Part shown: positions 51,956-59,264 of the stretch, in pieces
Numbering within the stretch: the stretch's first letter is position 1
Layout: every line of letters begins with the position of its first letter
DNA from: an uncultured Clostridia bacterium
Lineage (GTDB): Bacteria > Bacillota > Clostridia > UBA1381
Length of the DNA: 64,000 nucleotides
NCBI GenBank assembly: GCA_959602045.1
Contig: CAUGRT010000002.1
Location: 62,001-126,000, forward strand
Direction of reading: 5' to 3'
Notes under the pieces: model-generated
The model's input: the letters and a program-made list of their open reading frames with translations, nothing else
Told to the model about the DNA's origin: nothing
Database searches by the model: none
Made by a program: the position numbers and the translations under genes

Positions 51956-53284
51956 ATGAAGAGAATTATGATTGCCGGTGCAAACAGCGGCTGCGGAAAA
52001 ACGACAGTTACCTGCGCACTGCTCAAGGCATTGGTAAATCGGGGGGAGCAGGTTTCCGCATTCAAGTGCGGACCGGATTATATGGAGCCGATGTTCCACA
52101 GAAAAGTAATCGGTTTGGAGTCCTATAATCTGGATAGCTATTTTTTTGACGACAATACATTGAAATACTTGTTTGCTAAGCACAGCAACGAGCTTTCGAT
52201 TTTAGAAGGAACGATGGGATTTTATGACGGAATCCAGTTTACCGACCGTGCAAGCGCGCATGAAATTTCCATGATTACCGATACACCGGTGGTTTTGGTG
52301 CTGAATGCCAAGGGCGTCGGGAACTCGGTCGGCGCTTTTATCAAGGGATTTCTTGATTATTCGAAAAATAACATTAAAGGCGTTATTTTTAACGGAATCA
52401 GTCCGATGATTTATGAGCGGATGAAAGAAATCTGCGCTACGCTGAACGTAAAGCCGCTGGGGTATTTCCCCGGTATCGGGAATGCGTCGATTGAGAGCCG
52501 CCATTTGGGGATTATTACAAAAGCGGAGCTGGACGGCTTAAAGGACAGAGTGGAGTCGTTGGCAAAAACAGCTGAGGAATGTCTGGATATAGACGGAATT
52601 CTGGAGCTATGCTCCGACAGTCCCATTCAGTATAACCCCATTCCAATCCAAAAAATCGCCGATACAAGAATCGCGGTTGCAAAGGATCGGGCATTCTGTT
52701 TCTATTACAGAGCCAGCATGGAGCTTTTGGAGGAATTGGGCACTGAATTTGTATACTTCAGTCCCTTGCAGGATGAAAAGCTGCCGGAGGATATACAGGG
52801 ATTGTTTTTGGGCGGTGGTTATCCGGAGCTTTACGCAGAGGCACTGGAAGCAAACACCTCAATGCGCGAAAGCATCCGCAATGCCATCGCAAGCAATATG
52901 CCTTGTATCGCCGAATGTGGCGGTTTTATGTATTTGCATGAGCACATGGGTGATTTTACCAACAAGGAATATAACGGAGTCGGCGTGATTCCGGGCGGCT
53001 GCCGCAAAGTCAATCAGCTGCGTAATCTGGGATATATCACGATGACGGCAAGAAAAGATAATTTGCTGTGCCGCAAAGGAGAAAGTATTCGGGCGCATGA
53101 ATTTCATTGCTTCAGCAGTGATTCCAACGGTGATGCCTTTGTTGCACAGAAAGGCGATACCGAATGGCAATGCGTTGTTGCGGAGGGGAATCTGTTCGCA
53201 GGATTTCCGCATATGCATTTCTATGCCAATCCCGAATTTGCAAAAAACTTTATTCAAAAATGTGCGGATTTCAAGAGAGCATAA
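51956..53284 (+). CDS. Cobyrinate a,c-diamide synthase (CobB/CbiA)
   Basis: A 442-residue glutamine amidotransferase that amidates the a and c carboxylates of cobyrinic acid in cobalamin synthesis. The ATP-binding domain begins IMIAGANSGCGKTTVTCALL and has FKCGPDYMEPMFH and EGTMGFYDG. The class I amidotransferase domain has the nucleophile cysteine in IAECGGFMYLHE and late catalytic His/Glu in AHEFHCF. GGAG lies 12 nt before the ATG. It stands alone with its own promoter and terminator, so other cobalamin genes are elsewhere or absent. Confidence 0.92.
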   Translation: MKRIMIAGANSGCGKTTVTCALLKALVNRGEQVSAFKCGPDYMEPMFHRKVIGLESYNLDSYFFDDNTLKYLFAKHSNELSILEGTMGFYDGIQFTDRASAHEISMITDTPVVLVLNAKGVGNSVGAFIKGFLDYSKNNIKGVIFNGISPMIYERMKEICATLNVKPLGYFPGIGNASIESRHLGIITKAELDGLKDRVESLAKTAEECLDIDGILELCSDSPIQYNPIPIQKIADTRIAVAKDRAFCFYYRASMELLEELGTEFVYFSPLQDEKLPEDIQGLFLGGGYPELYAEALEANTSMRESIRNAIASNMPCIAECGGFMYLHEHMGDFTNKEYNGVGVIPGGCRKVNQLRNLGYITMTARKDNLLCRKGESIRAHEFHCFSSDSNGDAFVAQKGDTEWQCVVAEGNLFAGFPHMHFYANPEFAKNFIQKCADFKRA

Positions 53285-53289
53285 AAATA

Positions 53290-53317
53290 GGGGCGATGTT
53301 GAATCGCCCCGTTTTTT
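53290..53317 (+). terminator. cobB terminator
   Basis: GGGGCGAT and ATCGCCCC form an 8-bp stem with a 5-nt loop, followed by GTTTTTT. Confidence 0.92.
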
Positions 53318-53320
53318 ACT

Positions 53321-53983
53321 TCATAGAACCCCCACGTGGATTAATTGTTTTTGAATCAGCTCATTGGCGCAAGCAATAAACTGATTCATCGTCTGTTCAT
53401 TCAGATAAGGATAGACCCTGTCAAGCGTCGTTTTTCCTCTGTTTTCATTATAGAAATCGACAATACTGCGTATTTGGGTGGTTAATTGATTTTTTTCATA
53501 ATACGGCAGATAATCACGAACAGAATCCTTTTTCTCTAATAGCTCAAACGCACGGAATCGCGGATGATCGCGTAAAAATTTATGATCCAGATCATACCAA
53601 TCTTCTTTGATAACCTTCAAAAATTCCGGATTTTTGGCATATTCTTTTTGATAAACCGTATGCGTCGGCATATAAATGGTGGATGACCACATAATATCGG
53701 TCAGAAGGTGAATATAATAACCGAGGTAAAAAGAGTACGCCGCATCTCTTTCCTGATCTTGCAGGTACATGTTGAAAAAATCTTGATAACGGCAATCTAT
53801 CTTTCTCCCCGTTGGCGTCCAGTGCGTTACGGTCGGAGGAGGGATAAATTCGCCAAGGCTATCCTTTTTTCCATAGCCGCAGTCGGGAGCGACCGATCCG
53901 GCAGCAAATTCAGACGCATCCAGTCCATCCATATGCTCTATAAAAAAATCCGCTATCCGAAGATGCACCAGCCATGTCGCCAT
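53321..53983 (-). CDS. Zinc-dependent phospholipase C family protein
   Basis: A 220-residue protein of the zinc-dependent phospholipase C/S1-P1 nuclease-like family that in Clostridia is cytoplasmic and uncharacterised. It starts TWLVHLRIADFFIE. Likely metal ligands lie in AAGSVAPDCGYG, VTHWTP, YIHLLTDIMWS and LDHKFL. There is no signal peptide, unlike secreted phospholipases. It is a single gene behind a perfect promoter. The enzymatic substrate is unproven. Confidence 0.85.
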   Translation of the reverse strand: MATWLVHLRIADFFIEHMDGLDASEFAAGSVAPDCGYGKKDSLGEFIPPPTVTHWTPTGRKIDCRYQDFFNMYLQDQERDAAYSFYLGYYIHLLTDIMWSSTIYMPTHTVYQKEYAKNPEFLKVIKEDWYDLDHKFLRDHPRFRAFELLEKKDSVRDYLPYYEKNQLTTQIRSIVDFYNENRGKTTLDRVYPYLNEQTMNQFIACANELIQKQLIHVGVL

Positions 53984-54031
53984 ACATTCAACTCCCCTTG
54001 CTCTATACTGCCAACTTAAACCATAGAAATT

Positions 54032-54060
54032 ATTATACCATCATCCTGCGGCTTTGTCAA
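54032..54060 (-). promoter_or_regulatory. Promoter of the phospholipase C family gene
   Basis: Minus-strand TTGACA (54055-54060) and TATAAT (54032-54037) with a 17-nt spacer. Confidence 0.85.
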
Positions 54061-54123
54061 TAATTTTTCTGTCAGCAGCGCCGGAACGCTCCCATGCCTA
54101 ACACTTAAATCTGCAAACTACAA

Positions 54124-54152
54124 AAGGGATCGCCGTATTGCGGTAATCCCTT
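54124..54152 (-). terminator. Terminator of the co-polymerase/kinase/lipoprotein unit
   Basis: On the minus strand, AAGGGAT...CCG pairs with CGG...ATCCCTT with a small internal loop, followed by TTTTGT. It is a moderate terminator. Confidence 0.6.
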
Positions 54153-54172
54153 ATTGAAGCAATATACACTGT

Positions 54173-55276
54173 TTAATCGAAGAAAATATCTCCGTCTGAA
54201 TCCCCGGTTCCGGGAGTTAAACCAAAGATCGGCTCATATGGTTCCTCCGTCGGCTCAGGCGCTGCAGTTGCCGCCGGTCGTTGGGTAGCGGTCGGAGCAG
54301 GTGCTGCTGTAGCCGGTGCGGTCGTTGGCCGCGGTGCTGCGGTTGCCGGAGCTTGCGTTGCAGGAGCATGTGTTGATGGAATCCGCGTAGCAATCGGAGG
54401 CATGGTCGGCATCGGCTGCGGCGATGGTGAACGCATCGGTGAAGCCGATGGCGTAATGGACGGTGAGGGCGATGGCGAAGCTGGTTCAAGCTGCCCAAAC
54501 AGCTTCTCCCGTTCCGTTTCTGTAATTCCATCCATGGATGCCAAATACTTTTTCGCCAAAGCAGTATTCAAATCCGCAATCTTTTCGGAATATTCGCTCG
54601 GAACACCACCATATACTTCATTTAACGCCGTAATAATGCTGTTATTTTCATTAATATAAAATCTGAAATCCTGATCCATATTTGCGTTATCTTCAACCTT
54701 AGCCAACGCTGCTTTGAATACTCTGGTGTCGTTTTCCCTCAAAAAAGTAAATGCCAGAATATTTGAACGCTCACAATATTCCAGAAGAATATCCAAAAGC
54801 GTCTGCTGCGGATTTTCGCCGTTTTCATATTCATTATAAATATCATAGAAATCCAGAACATCCTTATGAGTCTTTACCACATAAGCGTCCGGATTATTGC
54901 AATCGGTTATATCCTGGAGTAATCTGTAAACATTAACCGCATACGCAATTTCGATATCCACATCAATGGATTTTCTTTTTTCGGTGCATAAATAAGCCAG
55001 CTTTTCCTCTTTCCGCTTGCCATCCTCAAACTGCTGATAATAGGTTTTTTCATAAGCATCGGCATACATGGTACAAGCATTAAGCTGCTGCTCATAGACC
55101 ATTTTATCAATATCCTCAAGATAACGATAGCTTGAATTTTCCGATACCTTCGGAAGCGTATTTTGTATCGTTACTTCATCCAGACTTGTGGTGACTTCAT
55201 CATAATTCGCGCAACCGGACAAGCAGGAAACAAGCAACGCACAGCATATCGCGCATATAGAGATTTTCTTTTTCAA
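54173..55276 (-). CDS. Predicted lipoprotein with Pro/Thr/Ala-rich C-terminus
   Basis: A 367-residue exported lipoprotein of unknown function. The signal ISICAICCALLVSCLSGC ends in the lipobox LSGC, with lipidated Cys22. The middle is mostly helical and charged. A low-complexity region from about residue 265 to 345 is almost entirely Pro, Ala, Thr and Ser, typical of a wall-spanning stalk. The C-terminal tail is acidic. I chose TTG at 55276, about 10 nt after an AGGAG that overlaps the kinase stop. A GTG start at 55297 lacks a ribosome site. It is the third gene of the Wzz-like/kinase unit, so a role in polymer export or anchoring is possible. Confidence 0.7.
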   Translation of the reverse strand: MKKKISICAICCALLVSCLSGCANYDEVTTSLDEVTIQNTLPKVSENSSYRYLEDIDKMVYEQQLNACTMYADAYEKTYYQQFEDGKRKEEKLAYLCTEKRKSIDVDIEIAYAVNVYRLLQDITDCNNPDAYVVKTHKDVLDFYDIYNEYENGENPQQTLLDILLEYCERSNILAFTFLRENDTRVFKAALAKVEDNANMDQDFRFYINENNSIITALNEVYGGVPSEYSEKIADLNTALAKKYLASMDGITETEREKLFGQLEPASPSPSPSITPSASPMRSPSPQPMPTMPPIATRIPSTHAPATQAPATAAPRPTTAPATAAPAPTATQRPAATAAPEPTEEPYEPIFGLTPGTGDSDGDIFFD

Positions 55277-55283
55277 GATCCTT

Positions 55284-56312
55284 CTACTCCTTTTCACTGT
55301 CCGGTTTGCTTTCCAAATCCACTATGCTCTCCTCCGGCTCAACCACAATAGGGTCAACCTCCGAAAGATCAAATTTTACCTCTTCAACAGGTTCTTCCGA
55401 TGCCTTTGCGGAAGTGTCCGGTCGATCGCTGTATTGATAGGAATATTTCTCGCCATAGCTGTAATTATAAGCATAATTATAACCGTATTTATAACCATAC
55501 TTGTAGCCGTAACGACGGCCATATGAGTTGCGGTAAGAGCCATAGGATGCGCCCGATGGGTCAATATCGTTAACAAAGAAGCCCAAAACCTTTGCATTCG
55601 CAATCTTTAGAAGATTTAATGCATGCGTTACGCTGTCGTGGTTTGTGAGTCCTTCACGAACCACCAGAATAATACCGCTTACATTGGTAGACAATGCAAC
55701 GGCATCCGTTACAACCGTCACCGGCGGAGTATCAATCAATATATAGTCATACTGCTTTTTCAGCATGTCCAGCAAATTCTTCATCGCGTCCGAAGCCAAA
55801 AGCTCCGCGGGATTCGGTGGAACCGGACCGGATGCAAGACAATCCAAGCCATCGCGCAAATCGCGGTATACCACCTCATCAAAGGTTTTCTGGTTCGATA
55901 AAATCGTTGAAAGTCCGTTCGTCTTTACAACGCCTAAATATTGGTGAACACGCGGCTTTCGGAGGTCGCCGTCCATAATCAGCACCTTTGCACCCGTCTG
56001 CGCAAAGGTAATGGCAAGATTCAAGGAAGAAGTTGTTTTACCCTCGCCCGGATTGGCACTGGTAAGCGCAATAACCTTGCACTCATCACTTCCGGAACCG
56101 GATACGGAGAAGATGATATTCGTTCTCGCGGTTCTATACGCCTCCCGAATCACAAACGGTGTCTCGGAATTCAGAATCGCCATCTGATTTCTCTTGATAG
56201 AAGCCTGCTTCCATTCCTGCCGCGTCATTTTCTTGCTAAAGATGCCGCCGAATCTTTGCTTGGATAACTTCTGTGATGTAGTATTCGTTTTGTTGTGTTT
56301 ATTATCAGACAT
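55284..56312 (-). CDS. CpsD/CapB family tyrosine-protein kinase with a very Tyr-rich tail
   Basis: A 342-residue cytoplasmic BY-kinase that partners with a Wzz-like membrane protein to control polysaccharide chain length. Walker A is SANPGEGKTT (85-94), Walker A' is VLIMDGDLRKP (110-120) and Walker B is ILIDTPP (about 191-197). The autophosphorylation tail from 257 to 294 has 16 tyrosines in 38 residues, in repeats such as YGYKYGYKYGYNY. Known BY-kinases usually have about three to seven. An acidic C-terminus follows. It begins 10 nt after its membrane partner. The polymer genes it would regulate are 30 kb away in this window. Confidence 0.94.
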   Translation of the reverse strand: MSDNKHNKTNTTSQKLSKQRFGGIFSKKMTRQEWKQASIKRNQMAILNSETPFVIREAYRTARTNIIFSVSGSGSDECKVIALTSANPGEGKTTSSLNLAITFAQTGAKVLIMDGDLRKPRVHQYLGVVKTNGLSTILSNQKTFDEVVYRDLRDGLDCLASGPVPPNPAELLASDAMKNLLDMLKKQYDYILIDTPPVTVVTDAVALSTNVSGIILVVREGLTNHDSVTHALNLLKIANAKVLGFFVNDIDPSGASYGSYRNSYGRRYGYKYGYKYGYNYAYNYSYGEKYSYQYSDRPDTSAKASEEPVEEVKFDLSEVDPIVVEPEESIVDLESKPDSEKE

Positions 56313-56322
56313 TCATGACACC

Positions 56323-57066
56323 TCACATATCTACCAGGTTCGGAATTTCGCCCAAAATCGGAAGCCCATACCGATTGGTAAGCTCCTCGGAGCTCTTAAC
56401 CCGGTTATCAAACAGACTGATCAGGAATATGATCAGTATAGCAACAGCCGCACCGCCGATAAAGCCGATAACGCCCAGCTTAAAAGCACTGTCGGCAATC
56501 TGATCGGTCGCCTCTTTCGGGTATTCGATGACTTTCACCGATCCACCCTCAAACACCTGCGCAATTTTCGCCGGAGCATTTCGGATAATGCTCTTTGCAA
56601 TCAGATAAGCGTCATGCGAATCCGTCGCTTTAATATCAATAGTAATCAGGTTCGTTTCTTCTACAGCGGTATAAGTTGTCATTTTCAGGATGGATGACGC
56701 GCTATATTTATTATCAATTCCATCGCTGACATCCTCTAAAAACGGAGTGCTTTTCAAAACCTCAATATAAGTCGGCAAAAGCGTTTTTGCCGCTTGGATA
56801 CCGGAAGCATTAACATCATCCGTTTTGGTTTCTTTCTGTGTATCAATGTATAAGGTTCCGGAGGATTCATATTCCGGTACGGACGTTATTTTAGAATACG
56901 CATACGCTCCGCCTCCGGCTAAAATTGCAAGAACTGCAATTAACCACCAAAAACTTAACATCAAGTTAATAATATCTACAATCGACATCTGCATCTCTGT
57001 ATCGTTACTTTCATTTTCAGCCAATTTCAAAGCAGCAGGACTCAGATTTGCGTTGTTTTCTTCCAT
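56323..57066 (-). CDS. Wzz/YveK-like polysaccharide co-polymerase (kinase activator)
   Basis: A 247-residue membrane protein of the chain-length determinant family. TM1 is near residues 35-57 (LMLSFWWLIAVLAILAGGG), and an external domain follows, with SAATLYI-like SGTLYIDTQ and IKATDSHDAYLIAKSI. TM2 is near 205-228 (GVIGFIGGAAVAILIIFLI), and a short cytoplasmic tail (LPILGEIPNL) activates the BY-kinase. It is the first gene of a three-gene unit behind two possible promoters. Confidence 0.92.
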   Translation of the reverse strand: MEENNANLSPAALKLAENESNDTEMQMSIVDIINLMLSFWWLIAVLAILAGGGAYAYSKITSVPEYESSGTLYIDTQKETKTDDVNASGIQAAKTLLPTYIEVLKSTPFLEDVSDGIDNKYSASSILKMTTYTAVEETNLITIDIKATDSHDAYLIAKSIIRNAPAKIAQVFEGGSVKVIEYPKEATDQIADSAFKLGVIGFIGGAAVAILIIFLISLFDNRVKSSEELTNRYGLPILGEIPNLVDM

Positions 57067-57113
57067 TTAAATACCTCCAGTGCTGTTGTACATAGAATCA
57101 TTCATACTGAAAT

Positions 57114-57142
57114 ATTATAGCATAAAAATAATAGCTTGTCAA
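57114..57142 (-). promoter_or_regulatory. Proximal promoter of the co-polymerase/kinase unit
   Basis: Minus-strand TTGACA (57137-57142) and TATAAT (57114-57119) with a 17-nt spacer and TATGC before the -10 (TRTGn type). Confidence 0.85.
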
Positions 57143-57166
57143 CCAATCAATATAAATCAGTTCAAG

Positions 57167-57195
57167 AATATACGAATTATCATATAAAATGTCAA
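57167..57195 (-). promoter_or_regulatory. Possible distal promoter of the co-polymerase/kinase unit
   Basis: Minus-strand TTGACA (57190-57195) and TATATT (57167-57172) with a 17-nt spacer. The 11-mer ATTGGTTGACA occurs at both this and the proximal -35, 53 nt apart. Confidence 0.5.
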
Positions 57196-57266
57196 CCAAT
57201 GTCAATCATAAACCGCACGCAGGTCTTTTAAATGTTCTTGAATTGTTCAGTCTCCTGTTCCGGCTT

Positions 57267-58186
57267 TTACCACCGAGAAACAAAATCCAATGTTTCCGTC
57301 AGCGAATCCATCCGCGCTTTTCGTCCTTGCTCTTTATTTTTCCATCGGTCGCCTTTAAAAAGCTTTGTCCCCCGCAAGTCCATCGGGACAAACAGATGTC
57401 CGCCATAATCATAACTCAAATGCCGGCAGAAATATGGAAAACTGCAATCCTGCAATCGCTTTATACTCTGTTTTGCTGCGAGCTCCGATGGCCACATAGT
57501 ATCCATTTTAGAGGAAATCAGCAAAATAGGGCCGATTATTTTCTCGGCCTGAATCACGGCGGCAGGGTTAGGAGGCTGCACAAGAGGCAGGTAAAGATCA
57601 TACATAGTTAATTCCCGCATTCGTATGTTCTTCCGAAGCACCTGACCGAGCGGAAATTTTTCCGAAGCACCTGACCGAGCGGAAATTTTTCCGACCGGTA
57701 AGCGGTATAAGGAACTTCTTTTCCATGAAAACTCCAGCTGCTTCCCGATACAAAAGAAATACCTTTTTTCTTCCTGAATCCCTGACATACGGTATTCATG
57801 GGTGCAACCGCAATCACCGCATTGACAAGTCCCGGCAAGAGGCTTCCCGCCGTCAGCGCCAGCTCTGCTCCTTTTGAGATCCCCCACAATCCCACTTTTT
57901 CATATCCCATCTCGTGCAGCCGTTTTGCTGCTGCCTCCAAGAAATCAATCGGAATACAAGAGAATTGTCCGGGCAGTCCATCCTCCATTACATATGCCAG
58001 AGCCAGAGTTGTCAGCCCATGAGATTGAAAAACACTGGCTAACCTCCGGGACAAATCAATTTTCCCATCGCTGCCGCTGAAACAGATTAGCGCTTTTCCC
58101 GGATATTGATCCTCCGTTGGAAGAAATAGTTCTCCATAAAACCCATCCGTTTTGACGCAATAGGTATTATTTTTCACTTTAGCCAT
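57267..58186 (-). pseudogene. Alpha/beta hydrolase (acyl-CoA thioesterase/BAAT C-terminal type) broken by a 29-bp tandem duplication
   Basis: The first part (57608-58186) encodes an alpha/beta hydrolase with KALICFSGSDGKIDLSRRLA and the nucleophile serine in LWGISKGAELALTAG. The second part, in another frame (stop at 57267), has the remaining catalytic residues: Asp in ISSKMDTMWPS and His in DYGGHLFV. Between them a 29-nt unit is present twice in tandem (57633-57690). Both copies encode SEKFPLGQVLRKN, in different frames. Removing one unit restores a single frame of about 300 residues. The start is taken at 58186. The gene has its own promoter. It may be a recent, possibly reversible, inactivation. 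Confidence 0.88.
57633..57690. repeat. 29-bp tandem duplication inside the hydrolase gene
   Basis: Two perfect 29-nt copies beginning TTCCGAAGCACCTGACCG at 57633 and 57662. The unit length is not a multiple of three, so it shifts the frame. Confidence 0.95.
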
Positions 58187-58229
58187 AACCTTTTGTTCCT
58201 TTCTCCATCTTTTGATTGATCGCCTTTTT

Positions 58230-58258
58230 ATTATACCACAATTCCGATATTCGTGCAA
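58230..58258 (-). promoter_or_regulatory. Promoter of the hydrolase gene
   Basis: Minus-strand TTGCAC (58253-58258) and TATAAT (58230-58235) with a 17-nt spacer. TGTGG precedes the -10. Confidence 0.75.
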
Positions 58259-58268
58259 ACTTTTAATA

Positions 58269-59251
58269 TCAGCCAACAGTCAAAACAACTTTACCGATAT
58301 TCTTACCCTGTTGAAGCACTGCATGTGCATCTTCTGCCTTTTCAATCGGAAATACTTGATAAATGGTCGGCTTTACAAGTCCTGCTTCAATCTTCGGGAA
58401 CACATTTTTAACAAGTTCGGCAAGAATTTGCGCCTTAACCTCCGGCGTTCTTGAACGCAGTGTTGAGCCTATAATTCTTACGTTTCTAACATAAATATTT
58501 TTAAGGTCTATTTCGGTTTTCTGTCCTGCCAAAGCCGCAATCATTATCCATCTTGCACCGTGCGTCAGATATGGAAGACACTCGCCCATATTCTCGCCCC
58601 CAAACAATCTATTGTAACGTCAACTCCATGACCCATCTCAAGCTCTCGCTTTAGAACATCAGCCGTTTTTTCCTTTGATGTGTTGATTATAACATCAGCA
58701 TTAAGATGTTTAATTGATTCTGCAATTTTGTCGGACAAAACAGAGGTTATAACTCTTATTCCGAATGCTTTTGCCATAGGAATAATCACGCTTGCAAGTC
58801 CGCTTGCGCCGGCATGCATTAAAAGCGTGTTGCCCTCTTTGATTTTCCCCTCAATAAACAGATTTAACTATGCCGTTGCAAACGCCTCCGGTATTGCCGC
58901 TACTTCTACCATTGAGCAGTTTTTCGGCACCGGCATAAGCATATCGTATTTTACAGATACGTACTCCGCATATCCTCTGCCGCCCAAAAGCGCACATACC
59001 TTATCCCCTATTTCCCAATCCGATTTCTCTTTTGCGCCTTTTCCAAGTTCAATGATTTCCCCTGAAATTTCAAGTCCCATCCACTCAGGACATCCCGGAG
59101 GCGGTGGATAATCCCCCTCTCTCTGCATTAGATCCGCACGGTTTAACGCCGCTGCTTCAATCTTTACAAGCACCTCATCAGTTTTTATAATCGGGTCTGC
59201 CACATCGCTCCAACTAAGCGACTTATCATCATTTATTAATATTGCTTTCAT
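58269..59251 (-). pseudogene. Quinone oxidoreductase-like (zinc-type MDR) gene with a nonsense and a frameshift mutation
   Basis: The assembled frame is a medium-chain dehydrogenase of the quinone oxidoreductase group, about 325 residues. It begins KAILINDDKSLSWSDVADP, then LNRADLMQREGDYPPPPG and VCALLGGRGYAEYV, with the nucleotide fold at LLMHAGASGLASVIIPMAK. Two lesions break it. TAG at 58868-58870 falls between PEAFATA and LNLFIEGKI, where relatives usually have an aromatic residue. A one-base loss in a G run (five G at 58597-58601) shifts the frame between VDVTIDCLG and GENMGECLPYL. The C-terminus (VKPTIYQVFPIEKAEDAHAV) is otherwise intact. Confidence 0.9.
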
Positions 59252-59264
59252 AATATCTTGTCCT

